Below, in pieces: positions 1-13,000 of a DNA stretch of 64,000 nt; position 1 is the first letter of the stretch, and every line of letters begins with the position of its first letter. The translations under genes and the position numbers were made by a program. The stretch is from contig NW_017265147.1 in assembly GCF_001638985.1 (NCBI RefSeq), forward strand, positions 1,184,521-1,248,520, read 5' to 3'. Origin of the DNA: Phycomyces blakesleeanus NRRL 1555(-) (taxonomy: Eukaryota > Mucoromycota > Mucoromycetes > Mucorales > Phycomycetaceae). The notes under the pieces were generated by a model. It was not told the DNA's origin. It was given only the letters and a program-made list of their open reading frames with translations, and made no database searches.

Positions 1-890
1 ACTGAACAAATGGACGAATTTATGGATTTTATTAAAATCCTTGTCAAAGATGCTAAAGCACGACTTCCAACTGGAACAGAGCTAGTATTAAAGGCAACCG
101 GAGGAGGTGCTTATATGTACTACGATAGAATGCAAGCATCTCTGCCGGGTGTAAATATCCAAAAGGAAGATGAAATGGAATGCCTTATCACAGGTAATAT
201 ATATGTATATGTATATAGAATATCCAGGCATTTCTTTATATATATATATGTATAGATGTATAGATATTAAAAGTAGAATTCAATTGTCCTTTGAAATCTC
301 TAGCTTTATTAGCCATTAGTTATTATTATTATTCCTTCTTAATATGAGTAGAACTATTACTGATATGAACCTCCAAAAAAACAATAACAACACCAAAAAC
401 GCCGTCGTTATCATCATTCTCACCACCACTACCACCACCAACAACAACAACAATGATAATGTTAATGACAATAACTAGGCTTGAATTTCTTTATTACGGA
501 GATACCGTATGAAGTATTTATATACAATGAGCAAGAATCTGATCCTATGCGCTTTGAAGAAAAGACAAAGGCTATTTATCCTTATTTGGTACATTTTAGA
601 TCTCTTTAAAAGTGATCTTTTTTACTTTGTTATTTAGTTCCATTATGTACATATATACTCATTATATCCCTTTTTTTTTCTATTTGTGTGGGTGGATGTG
701 CACTAAAATTAGCTGGTTAACATTGGCTCAGGTGTCAGGTAAGCATATGCCGGTAAAACAGTAGAATACTACAGAATAATAATCCATAAAGAATCAAAGT
801 CTACTCAAGGTTACTGGTCCAAATGAATTTACGCGTGTGAGCGGAACTTCTGTAAGGACATACATTTTTTCTTAAGAAAAAATGAAATAA

Positions 891-929
<39 letters not shown>

Positions 930-1824
930 CAAACAGCTAGTGAATATACGAAGACTAAATCTTGTGTACTTTATGTTATTATAGCTTGGAGGAGGTACTC
1001 TTTGGGGATTAATGTCTTTATTAACTGGGGCTCAATCATTTGACGGTAAGATCTCTACCAAAATGCACACCCGCACACTTGATCTCGGTAGCTTTTATTG
1101 CAGTGAATGTACTGACTGACTGACTATACAATAAAGAAATGTTGGAAATGTCCAAGACTGGAGATAATAAGAATATTGATCTCTTGGTGGGCGATATTTA
1201 CGGGAGCGACTACTCAAAGCTAGGACTCAAGGCATCTCGTATTGCTTCTAGTTTTGGAAAAGTATTTAAAAAGGGCGTGAGGCACACAAAGGACAGCTTT
1301 AGTCCTAATGACATTGCAAAGAGTCTCCTGTTCATGGTCAGGTAGATTTGAACGTGCCTACTCTTGATTTTTCTTAAGTGCTTACACCTCAATCAAAGTA
1401 ATAATATTGGTCAGATTGCATATCTTAATGCAGAACAACATCACTTGGAGCGCATTTACTTTGGTGGCTTCTTTATTCGCGGTCATTCGATAACCATGAA
1501 CACTTTGTCCTACGCCATTGACTTTTGGTCCAAAGGAAAAATGAAGGCCTTGTTCCTTAGACATGAAGGCCATCTTGGGGCCACTGGTGCAGTATGTTTT
1601 ACTTTATTTTATTTTATTAGCTCTAAAGACATTGTTAAATGAGAACTATGGCTAATAAATCTTGACACTCTTAGTTTCTCAAGCATCGTCCTATACACAA
1701 TGCAAGACACTCAATATCATTTTCAGAGAATTTTCGGCCCGATCCTGCCGTCAGTCCAAGTAATGTTTATCATGTAATTGAGAACACCAACCTGGAATTG
1801 CGATCAGACAAGGGCATAGAATGA
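1..1824 (+). CDS. Pantothenate kinase (3' part, 8 exons)
   Basis: Phosphorylates pantothenate, the first and controlling step of coenzyme A synthesis; cytosolic. The gene runs off the left edge: the frame is open from base 1, so the start codon lies outside. Spliced exons are 1-193, 479-588, 713-738, 800-851, 985-1045, 1137-1341, 1399-1591 and 1675-1824, all in frame, giving 329 C-terminal residues. Recognisable eukaryotic (type II) PanK motifs follow in order: the glycine-rich LVNIGSGVS segment, [58 protein letters not shown] and the C-terminal [12 protein letters not shown]. The order and spacing match yeast Cab1 as I know it. Two introns use acceptors a few codons inside a longer open frame (AAAG at 799 and 1398), chosen because they restore the family sequence. 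The N-terminal ATP-binding part is missing only because of the window edge. Identification is firm; single splice sites are by hand. Confidence 0.93.
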
Positions 1825-2204
1825 TATATTTGTTTTATATCCTTCTTTGTCTCTTTCTACCTTTTTCTCTCACTTTCTCTATCGCACTTTCTTTTATATA
1901 TACATACACAAAATGTCTAGATTAATAAAGCACTTTGGAAAAGAAAGAACGAAATATATAGAGAGAGGAAACTCCTTAAAAACGCTCTAGTTTGCAACCT
2001 GACATGTTTATTGCACAAAAGCACTTGTTGTTTCTTACTTGTTGCACTCCTGATATTTAACAAACCACGCCCTGCTAGAGCCTACTACAGTATACTATAG
2101 TACAGTAGACTAGAGTATACAGAACATCTAAAGACCATCAGATCCAAGGGACCATAGACCTTTCGATTACTATTTTGATTACTAGTCTTATTATTTATAC
2201 TCCC

Positions 2205-2236
<32 letters not shown>

Positions 2237-2418
2237 TTTCTGACCCTGCTCGTTCCGCTTCCGTTGCACCTCATATGAGTCCTATGAACGGGTTACGCAC
2301 TCTAAATCAGCCGCTTTGTTTTGGGTTTTTTGTTTTTATCTTTTGCTTCAAACCATTTGGCTTTGATGTCCTGTCTCTTTCCTTTCCACTTCTTTCCTAC
2401 TTTTTGTATTTTCATGTC
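1825..2418. other. Intergenic, PanK to Rax2-like
   Basis: Holds the terminator side of the pantothenate kinase gene and the upstream region of the Rax2-like gene. A T-rich run sits at about 2205-2241. An in-frame ATG at 2275 would extend the next gene by 48 residues, but ATG 2419 gives a better signal peptide. Nothing else is recognised. Confidence 0.5.
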
Positions 2419-5400
2419 ATGACCCGAACCACACCCGGGTGGTTTATCCTTATGGCCTGCCTAAGCCAAGTCATTGCCGATCCTTTTGTCATGCCTGTCA
2501 TCAACGATGATTCACTTGGATTTCTCGGCCTAGCAGGAGACCTCGCCGGCCTGTCTGTCTTTAAAGACACTCGTCAAAAAGAATACACCGCTCCTGGACT
2601 ACATTCTATCATATCTTATCAGAACCAAATTTATGCATGGCTTGCTTCAGCCAACGGACCCATCACCGCCACCTGTTTTCTACCTCCCAATAGTCTCTAT
2701 CTTGCCGGTCAGTTTACAGCTATAAACAATACCGAATCAAGATCCATCGTTCACTTCGACACTGGTCTGCAAGTCCTGTCAAATTTAGGACAAGGTGTGG
2801 ATGGAGTTGTGCACGCGTTGCACTGTGATCCCGCCGAAAATCTTGTCTATGTAGGAGGTGAATTTAAATCTCCTCTTACAAGCATTGGTGCAACAACTGC
2901 TGGTGGTGGTGCAAATGTGGCCATCTGGCAAACAAACCAACAGGTCTGGATGAACGTTCCATGGAAAGGGTTTAATGGACCGGTGTATGCCATAGAGCCT
3001 TTTGTGAAGAGAAACAGTATTCTATTCGGCGGCCGATTTGATGCCACAGTTGACGGTCAGCTTTATAATCCGCAGGCGCTTGTTTACAGTGTTTATCCTA
3101 CGGTGAGAAAGAAAGCAAAAAAAAACAATTGTTAATAGTAACATTAAGTCTAACAATGATACTGAGTCTCTTTTTCTTCTCGCTCTTATTCTTCTATTCT
3201 GGCCAAGAATTACTAAATGAATTTGTATGTGTGTGTTTTAGGCCATAAGGGGTGGCAATAGCGCTCTTTCTGAAAATTATAGTGATCCAAGTAGTGTCTC
3301 CTGTCAAAGCAAGTCTTATGGAAAACCCTGGCTACTTCAAGGAGGTGTACCTGGCTATTGGGAGGCCGACTTCGGTCATTCGGTATCACCTACTGTCATC
3401 CGGATATCTAATACACACATCAATGGAAGGGGTACTCGCTTATTCAGGTACTTGCACTCAATTTTTCTTTCTTCCTTTCTTCGATGAATTATATATAGGA
3501 ATATAGACGTTCGTACATTCTTTCTTTTGTGATAATAGGATCTCAAGAAACATAATAGTGTACTTGCTCTAGGATCCAATACATATTTTGAATTATCGAC
3601 AATTGACCCAATCACGCACACAAATACGACATGCACCACATCATGCATTCTCTCAAACGACACCACAATTCCCTTTCAAGACTTTACTGTTCTCACACCA
3701 AAAGTTGTCAGTGCCGTCCGAATAAACATTGATGGCTGGTATGGTGCAGGCGGTGGACTCAGCAGTGTTGAGATATTCCAAACAGGTACTCCTCCGAGTA
3801 GTTGTAATAATAGTAATAGTTAGTTTGTATTGAAAAGTTAAAGAAGATAAAGATATAAAGCCAAGAAAAAAAAACATTATTCTCTCTCCCCTTCTCAGAA
3901 AGTGTATATATGTGTATATAGGGATCTTACCCTAAGTTTTATTAGATATTGCAATCTATCCTTCTCTTGGAAACACCAACACTTCTGCATGCAACTCAGG
4001 ACTTGCTAGCTCTACTTTAATTACTGGAGTGTGGAAAGAAGTTTATGTGTTTGGATACTATCAAAACGTCTTGACTTCAACTTTCCCTACCTCATCTGGC
4101 ACTACCAATGTCTCTGTTACCTATGCTCCGTAAGTGACATGTTTTATTAATTTGTATTTATTTAAAAATAAATATAAAGTGGCTAATTAAAGTATGCTTC
4201 AGAAACATACCTGTACAAGGTTATTATGTAGTGTCTATGCACACTCCTGGCTGCATTGGAAGCAGTTCATGTGGCCAGCGCACACAAGTTGACCTTGTTC
4301 TTCAACTGACACCTCAGAACACATCCACTATCACGATTGACCAGACTAATACTGAAGACAAAACAACAATTATTTACTCGGGTCAAATGGTTGCATCTGG
4401 CCCTTCCTTCCAACCCACGATCCTTTTGAAACTTTCTGGCTCAGCGACCCCAGCAAAGGACTCGACAACTAGTATTGTAGCCGACTCAATATCCTTTATA
4501 ATGAATGCAACTGCTCCAAACCTAGTTAGCATCCTTGAGTACAGCCCTGGAAATCATACTGCAAACATCACTGCTTGGCAACCTCTTTCTCGTAAGTGAA
4601 ACTTATATAGAGAAAAGCAGGATTAACATTACATAAGGTTTTCTTAATAAATAATTATATTTGTTTATAGAGCAATTAACCATAGGATCAACTGTCCGAA
4701 CCATAGACGCCACAAGCGAAAAAGTCTGGATTGGCGGGTCTTTTCTGGGTCCCAATGGTACACAAAACATTGCAGTATATGATACTTTATTTGGCACAAT
4801 GTTGCCATTGGCGCAAAACGGTCTTAACGGAAACGTATCTACAGTATTGAAGGTTGACTCTGGTAATAATAAATAAATTATTTATTAAGATTGATTTCTA
4901 ACGTCTATTTCAACTTGTTAGAGTTACTTGTGGGTGGATATTTCAATGGCACTGTAGCAGGACTTGGGCTGTCTCATCTTGCACGCTTTGATACAAGCCA
5001 CCAGACCTGGTTATCATTTGATGGGGTAAGAGTATGTCTTTCTTCGTTTGCCTTGTACCAAAAATAAATATATATTCTTAAGCACAAAAAGTTAATATCA
5101 GAATATGTTAAATATGTACAACCCTCCAAAAAAAACACCAAAAAAAATGAAAGGGAGTCGATGGACCTGTAGAGTATATCTTGGTTTCTGACAACTCTTC
5201 CGTTTTGGTTTCCGGTGCTTTTAATAATCTAATTGGTGTGGGTACCAACAACAGCTCACTCCAGCGTTCGGTGGGTAATGCGATGTGGAATACAGTAAGC
5301 CACGAGTGGATGCAGAGCACCTCTCTAGTTGTTGGACAGGTTTCTGCTATTTATAATCTAGACAAAAGCAGTTTGTGGATAGGTGATCTGAGATCTGCTC

Positions 5401-6310
5401 AGACACATCGTACGGATTCTGCTGCTCTAGGAAACAGTCTTGCAGTCTATCCACTAGTCGATCCTCACTCGTCTTACAACGCCCGCGCGGGTGCAGTATG
5501 GTTTACAGACCAAAACCGAAATCAAAATCAAAATCAAAATCAAACCAACCTCAACATTAACCTCAACATCAACAGCACGCCTTTCATTTTACTGGCCGGA
5601 CAATCTACGGGACCAAACAATAGCTCTGAAATAGTTGTCTACAATGGAACCGCATGGACAAGTCTTTTTTCTGTGTCAGGAAACATCATTTCAATGGTGG
5701 TGTTTAAAGATAATCTCTATTTTGGAGGAAACTTTAACAATGAAAATAATCAGACCAGCTTCTCCGTTTATGATCTCAAGAATAATACTTTTGTCGATGT
5801 GGGTGGGATTTACAGTAAGTTTTAACTCTGGTATTTTTATTTTTATAATTGTTGCTGCTGTTGCTGCTGTTGCTGCTGTTGTAAAATTCGTTGCTGAAGA
5901 TTTTCTTGTTTTTTTTTTCTTGGTGTGTGTATGTAGATGCGGATGGATCTCCGGGATTAGTAGAGACCCTTTATCTTCACCCAAATGGAGAATCTATAAT
6001 TGTAGGAGGCGACTTTATCAAAGCCGGGTCCCTGGATTGTGGACCGGTTTGTTCGTTTAATATTTCAAATCACAAGTGGGATATATCCGGAAATGGCCTT
6101 AAAGGGCATGCCTATCAATTGACTAGCTCAACTGAAGGAATTGTAGTCGCTGGCGATCTGACAGTCGGAAATCAGCCAACACTGGTAGCCCAACTCCCAA
6201 CCGACACAACAGAATGGAAATCAGATCTATTGGCATCAATTGCTCCATCATATATACCCACCACGTTACTCAAAGACAATGGCACCTTGGTTATGGCAGG
6301 AAAAAGGCAA

Positions 6311-6352
<42 letters not shown>

Positions 6353-7630
6353 TGTGTGTGTATAGCCTTGATTGGTTATCTAATGTGTGTACTTTACTTT
6401 ACAGGAGCGATACTATGTCTGCCTTTATAGGTTCCTGGAATGGTCACAACTATACAGATATTGGTGAGTCAATAAACAAAATAAGTATACTATAGTATAC
6501 TAGACAAAGTCACCAAATTTATTCATTTCCCCTAATACATATATACATGTGTATGTATATTTACCAAAAAAAAAAGGTTCTTTACTGGGCAATTTAAGTG
6601 ATATTCACCAACTGCTTTATGTTCCAATCGCATCTTCACCGCATGAGGCACGCTATCCTGCTGGCACAAAAAACATGCTCATGGCAGTTGGAAATCTTGT
6701 AATTGATCCATTTGGTAACTCTAGTGCAGCATTTTATGATGGTGTCTCTTGGTACCCCTATATTCTCTCTGCACGTTTGGATGGCCGTCCAGGAACTATC
6801 AATCAATTGTTTTCTAACGTTTCCTGCTGCAATATTACCGAAAGCACTCAAGATCGTAAGCAAACTTTTATTTTTCTTCAAATAAGAAGCAACTTTGCTA
6901 TCTCTTTCTCTCCTACACTTTGATTAACTATGTATATATACATATATTTGACTCTATTTCGTTTTGTTTCTCCTACAAAGACTATCTATCTACTCCTGCA
7001 GTAATTCTCGTTTCTATTGCTGCCTCTCTTGGTCTTGTATTTTTGATCGTCGCCTTTGGACTCTTGTTCCTAGCTTGGAAGCGGCGGCGTGGTAATAGAG
7101 ATGAGCCTGAGCCTATGCCACCCTGGATTCCATCCAACGAAACCACCATTCTTCCAGTACCTTTATCAACCTCAGCAACCTCAGCACTTCCAGCGTCCTC
7201 AACACCTCGAACAGCTCCGATTCCTCCCGTTCCGCCGATGCCCATGTCTGAACAAACCGGCCAAGCTGGTCCTAGTAATCTTTCCAGAGCTGGTTTCCAA
7301 AATGTTGGGTTCGGATCTCTTATGGCTGCTGCAATGGCCACCTCGCCAGAAATACAGGCTGCAACCGAGAATACACCAAAACTTTTTTATGCAAGACACT
7401 CGTTTGTGGCCAAAGAGAACGGAGAATTGAGCTTTAGTGTAGGCGACCCTGTCGTAGTTGTAGACACAGCGGATAACATATGGTGGATGGGTTACAAAGA
7501 TGATGGTAAGAATATCACTGATTGAATGATTGAGTGGTTTATTTATTTTTTTGTTTGCTTAGGTTCAAACCATCCTATTCCTGGAATATTCCCGAGCAAT
7601 TATGTTGTTCCGTCGAGACCAATCTCGTGA
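2419..7630 (+). CDS. Rax2-like cortical polarity marker with C-terminal SH3 domain
   Basis: Rax2-family proteins are single-pass membrane glycoproteins that mark sites of polarised growth. Thirteen exons: 2419-3102, 3242-3447, 3559-3785, 3946-4129, 4203-4591, 4671-4862, 4922-5025, 5154-5814, 5937-6306, 6405-6463, 6577-6855, 6981-7505, 7563-7630, giving 1315 aa. From ATG 2419 there is a signal peptide (hydrophobic run then AxA-like end near residue 21). The lumenal part has repeated propeller-like blades (LYLAGQFTAINN, VYVGGEF, ILFGGRF, VWIGGSFLG, LLVGGYFNG) and Rax2 hallmarks: PWLLQGGVPGYW, PTVIRISNT, FELSTIDP, a DGWYGAGGGL segment, MHTPGCIG. Many NxS/T sites are present. One transmembrane helix (about residues 1124-1150) is followed by KRRR, a proline-rich linker and an SH3 domain (about 1250-1310: ALYDY-like LFYARHSF, GELSFSVGD, WWMGY, GIFPSNYV). 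The intron at 6307 starts with GC, not GT, and carries an AT microsatellite. ATG 2275 is an alternative start. The exon 3 acceptor (3558) is the least certain join. Confidence 0.88.
6313..6349. repeat. AT dinucleotide microsatellite in a GC-AG intron
   Basis: An uninterrupted AT run lies just inside the ninth intron of the Rax2-like gene, 6 bases after its GC donor, followed by a short GT run. It reads as ordinary intronic simple sequence. Confidence 0.9.
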
Positions 7631-8079
7631 GAGACGTATTAAGAAAAACAAACCAATAGTCAAAACAAAAAAGTCCTCACTGTACAAACAAATGCATTAA
7701 TATATACTTCTTTCGTTCCTTCTTTTAAAGTTTACCTTGTTATTCATAGGCTTATTACAACAACAACAACACACATAATGTTTGATATCAATTCTGTTTT
7801 ATATTAAAGCTAATACATCTATTTAATCTACTTCTAATCAATGAAAGCAAAATATACATGCTTTATATCTATATTTTTCTAATAGTAAATTATAATAAAA
7901 TAAAGGCTTTATATTACTAAAACGCTATTAACAGTAAGTTGGTTGTGGGATTGACAAGTCTTACAAGCTATTGATATGCGCGGGGACTCAACCCATTCCA
8001 CCTTTATTTTATTTATATATATATATATATATATTACGCTTGCAATTAAAACCTATTTCTTACACTTCAACCAATTGTC
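7631..8079. other. Intergenic, Rax2-like to FIST gene
   Basis: AT-rich 3' flank and upstream region of the FIST gene, with a short AT microsatellite near 8014-8034. No coding signal is seen. Confidence 0.5.
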
Positions 8080-9968
8080 ATGTTCATCAGACGATCCCTT
8101 CAACCCACCACTCTAAATGTTCGCCATCCTTCATTAAGATCTCTCTGGACAGCCGTCACAGGAACCGGTTCTACATTGGAAGCCTGTCTTGACAGCTGTG
8201 TACAACAAGCAAAGCTCCAAAAGGGAGCCACGGTTGCGGTTGCCATGGTCTCAAAGTCATTCGACGCTTACGATTACGAAAGCTTACCCAAGCTTGTAAA
8301 GGATCGTCTGTCACCTACGTGGCTTGTGGGATCTGTTGTAGATCGCGTCCCAAGTGTTGAACACGGTGTGTCTCTGTGGGTCGGTTACGACGAAAAAGTA
8401 GTCGGGTTCCAGGTCAAAGATGGCCCTGAACGTAACAAGGTCAGGTCGGTCTCTGTCGGACGATGGGGTCGTCCTGAAGAACTTTCGCGAGTTAATTACC
8501 AAAGACAAAAAATGGAAGATGCTGGTTGGGAAGGATTTGAAAGTGTTAGTAGACCTACACAGCAGTATCCTTTGCCTGATGAACTCTCAACAAGGTATAT
8601 ATATATATATATTGGTTGGTTAAAGAACTAGAGCATTTGGTGATAATATTTTCCATGCAATATGTTATCTTTTCTTTATAGCAAAACACCTTCTCTTGTA
8701 TTTCTTGCATCGGATAATGAACCGGATGAGCTTTTGAAAAATCTTGATCATCACTTCCCGGATACAGCCAAGGCAAGTACCTAAAATGAGAAGAGGTTTG
8801 CGTTATTTAATTCTGTTTTGTTTTGGTCTGTTTGTAAGAGAGAGAAAAGATAAAGATAAAGATGTATTGACTTGATGAATTAGATTGGTATCATAAGTGC
8901 CTCAACGCCCTTTGTGAATGGAAACCCGTATACTCTCTTTTACCAGGATCAGTTGATGGATGCTGGTATTACTGGATTTGCCTCTTACAGCCAGAAGAAA
9001 GTCCAGGCAGATAATATAAGTGTTGAACATGTTGCGCTCCAAACAATGGGAAAGACCATGAAGATAACAAGGTGAGGGTACATGTGTACGAGTGTGTTTA
9101 GATACATAGGAATCAATTGACCATGCAAGGATAGATGCCGAGGAAATATTATTCTCGATCTGGATCAAGCAGGAGCCACAGGTCTTTTATTGGAATTGAT
9201 ACAAAACAAACAAAATGCGCTTATTTCAAAGGACGAGACATTCTATCTTGGAATCTATGCTCCGGGAGAGGTTAATGACGACAAATCCAAGGTTCGTATG
9301 CAAAGCTTTTTTTTTTAAAAAAAAAAAAAAAAAAGATAGTTTAAGAAGTAGGTGATAGCAGTGGTGGTAGTGGTGGTGCCCGTCGTTTCTAGCCTGAAAT
9401 TAATATTCATGTTTCCCTCCTTCGGTTAGATGACTGTTTGTCGTGTGACAAGTGGTGATCCTTCGCGCGGTAACATGTCAGTGGATACAACTATTGATCT
9501 TCAAGAAGGACAGGTTGTTCAGGTGAGAATTTTCTCTTTAAATATCGATTAGTTAGTTGCAAACTGCCTTGTTTATTAACAATATATATTTCAATTCTTG
9601 TTGCAATTTCAGTTTATGAGAAGAACACAAGTCGCCAATAGCGATCTATTGAAATCTGGAAAAGGTATGGTTGCTTTCTGGAATAAAAAATAAAAACTTA
9701 AATTCTATACATTTTTATTCATCAATATCATAATCTCTTCATCCTCTCATTCCCCTCTCTTTTTTTTTTGTTAGAGGACTTTTTGGTTCTTGGAGTCTCT
9801 GACAAGGATACAACCATTGATGCTTTTCCCGTCAGCCCACCATCTGAGAGTCAAGCTCTTGTTGGTGTTGTTGGCGGTTCAAGCGAAAATGGTGTGATTG
9901 TTGGTAAACCTGGTATGCAAAGTCAGATAATGGATGTTCCTTACTCAAAGGTTACGGTTGACACATGA
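8080..9968 (+). CDS. FIST-domain protein
   Basis: FIST (F-box and intracellular signal transduction) domains are putative ligand-sensing domains, found for instance in human FBXO22; the ligand is unknown. Seven exons: 8080-8594, 8682-8772, 8884-9071, 9135-9291, 9430-9522, 9613-9664, 9775-9968, giving 429 aa. The FIST_N-like half covers about residues 25-170 (VAVAMVSKSFDAYDYESL, TWLVGSVVDRVPSVEHGVSL, VGYDEKVVGFQV). The FIST_C-like half (about 190-425) has LVFLASDNEPDELL, IGIISASTPFVNG, GATGLLLELI, a metabolite-type VTSGDPSRGNMSVDTTIDL segment, FMRRTQ and the end GVVGGSSENGV. The N-terminus (MFIRRSLQPTTLNVRHPS) is basic and free of acids, so mitochondrial import is possible. Intron 2 uses a textbook GC donor (AAG|GCAAGT at 8773). 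There is no F-box. Family assignment is from pattern recognition, not a search. Confidence 0.75.
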
Positions 9969-10058
9969 AAATGATAAATGAATTTTTAAAAGTAATAGAA
10001 ATAGAAATAAAATGAAAATGAAAAAAAAATGTATAAAGATATATGTATATATCTTTTT

Positions 10059-13000
10059 TTAGACAGGGAAACTCATAACAAAATCAAAGACAATGAGTTT
10101 GATACATCGTGCAGAAGTCCACTCGATGTGAACATTTAGAAGAATCTCATATGATTCGGTTGAATCTGGGGGACAATGTGATAAGTTATGTGTGTGTATA
10201 TGGATTTGTATTAATCAGATTAATAAAGGAATAATAAAAAAAACGACAGGACTTACCACGAGGATTCGCAAAAGAAAACACTTTATATGGCTTCTGTGTA
10301 CTAGAAGATGTATTGTTTTGATTCTTTCCTTCTGAACGCTGCTGGCCAAGTCCTTGAGTCAGGCTACTTGTTAGCATTCCGAACAAACTAAGATTTGTGT
10401 GCCACACTCGAACCGTTTGATCTTGTAGACAACAGGTAGCAATAAACTTGGCATCTGGCGAGAATGCAAGTGCATCCACAGGTCCCATGTGCCCCTAATT
10501 TTGTGAGCACGAGTGTGAGTTTTGCTTAATATTCTATATAGCAGCATGAAAGCAGAACTCTAGTTCTATAGAGCTGTCTATTTGTATGCGATTCCTTACT
10601 TCAAGTACAACAGAACGTGTGGCTGTTCGAAGATCATAAATAACTGCTGCTCCCTCCTGTGTACCAACAGCCAATTTCTGTGCACTCCCACTAAAGTCTA
10701 CGCATGGATATCTGTATGATATATAGAGGTTATTAATCAGAAAAAACAAATGAAAAACAAATGAAAAACAAAATTTAGCCTACGCTTTAACTAAATGGTG
10801 TAGAATAGAGGTAGCAGACTGAAGTACGGATTCTCGCATATGTGCTACATTCGGGTCCAAGGTCTTTACTACTGCTTCTGCTACTTTGTTGACACTTGAA
10901 TATAGCAGCATAGGTTTCTATATGTATGTAAATATAGATATATGAATATTATATATATATTTGCTTAGTTTAGTTTTTTTTTACCTTTCGAATAAAATAT
11001 CCAATCATAGTTAGACACTGTATACGTTCATCGATCTTTTTAGAGTGCATGGTATCATATGTTAGTGTGCCAAGAACAAGAGGCATGTTTGCAATGGCAA
11101 TATGAAAGATTGCTTGTTTGGCTCCACGATTGATTGAAGCCATACTTGGCTGAGTGTCGGATGCGTATGCAAACAGGGTTCGTAAAACCTCGGCAGCATT
11201 AATGTATGACTCCCAGGTAGAAAATCCCTGACTGAGAAGTTCCATTGAAGCTAAAGTTCGTGCCGTCGAGACAGTACTTCCAGTTTGGTCAGCACTAATA
11301 GAACTAGATGTCCGAGGCTCCTCAAGTTCAGAATCTGACAGTAGCAAGGTCAAACTTAAAGCAGTCGATTTACGAATACTTATATATAAACAGCAGCAGA
11401 GGTAGAAATAGAAATAGAAGCATTAATATATATATATATATGCGAGTCTGACAAGTGTATATTAACATTATATATATATGTGTTACCTTGGTGTCAGCAA
11501 GTAAGCATGGTCGCATCCCATGATACCCAGAATAATAGTAGCTTGAACCATTATGTGCGGCCCATGACTTTCAGATGCATTAGATGTTGGCACTTTAAGT
11601 TTGTAGATATACACACACAAATAAGATTCAATATAGCGTGGTCGTAGGCAAACTACATTATGTTAACTTACAAAAGTTTTCCCAGTAATGAACAAGCTTT
11701 GCAAGCTCTTCAGTTGAGAGACCCGTAACTGCACTTGAAAAGAGAGATCGCGCTATTGAAATTGAAAGGAAATAAACAAAGCCAATATGTTTAAAAATGA
11801 GTATATCTAATAATGTGTATATATGAATTTGGATTTTTTTTGCTATATTACCTGATTTGTCTTGCCAATATTTACTTAACATTGACAGAGAAGGAAAACA
11901 GTAATCACTGCCTATCACTGCAGGAAGTGACATTGCGTAACCTGATAATAGATCTGACGTTCGACTGTCTTCTCCTATAAATGATTTAAAATAAAAATCA
12001 GTTAATATAATATGCTATGCTATGCTATGCTATGCTATGCTATGCTATAGTTTGGTATGATTTACCTGCTGCATAAATCATTGCCTTCGCCAACAATGCA
12101 ATTGACAATAGACGTACGCCTGTCATTGAAGGAGATATTTTCCAATATTCTTTCTCATCATCCAGCGGTGGCAGTAAAGATAAATAGCCATTTGTACTTT
12201 TGTTTTAGGAAAAAAGAAACAATAATAGCATATAAGTCATGATATTTTTGTAGTTTTTCAGGCAAGAAAAAAAAGCCTTTTCTTCCTTTCCCTTTGATTC
12301 TTACCTGCGTATTCCATTACTTACAGTGTGCCCATTGTACGAGGTTTTGTTTAGAGCTTTCTTACACACATCTTCTAAAGCTTCATTGACCTGCCATGAC
12401 ATTGTTACGGTCATAACTGCAGAAATAAGTTCAAGACGTCTCTCTCTCCACTCTGCTTTAGCTTTGCGCTTTGCGCTGGCAGACGGATTGATATCATCAT
12501 CAATCAAGAGATCCATTGGGTCGTCCTTATCGGGTCTGAATGCCAGTACCTCGGGAACAGAATCAAATGATTTTGAAGACAGAGATGGTTTCAAGTCAGG
12601 GGGAACCAAGAGTCCGTTCGAGGTTTCTCTGACAGGGTTGTTGACAAGATGGGTATAGAGGTCATGTACAAGTCGTCGGATGTTAAACGTGAAAACATGA
12701 GCATATATTTCTTTTGTTGCCGAGACAAGTGGTCTTATTGACACGGTATTTTTGGTACTTCCGGCAGACTTTGAAGAGTTGCTGTGGAATGGTAGTTGGT
12801 TGACAGGCCATCTGTCATCGTCAAGTACGTCTCTGGATTGCTTTCCAGTCAACACACGATCCAAGTGAGCTGTTTGTATCTAAATATAGATCAATCAAAG
12901 TAATCAAGTTGAGTTTAGTTCATCTGTCGTTGTTATGGTTACCAAAGAAAACAAATTACCTGCCAAACGAATGCAGTTTCATCCGAGTATCCAAGCACCA

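Noticed and set aside
2275..2418. Upstream in-frame start giving 48 more residues to the Rax2-like protein
   Set aside because: ATG 2419 leads straight into a standard signal peptide; the longer form would put an extra hydrophobic stretch ahead of it. Kept as an alternative only.
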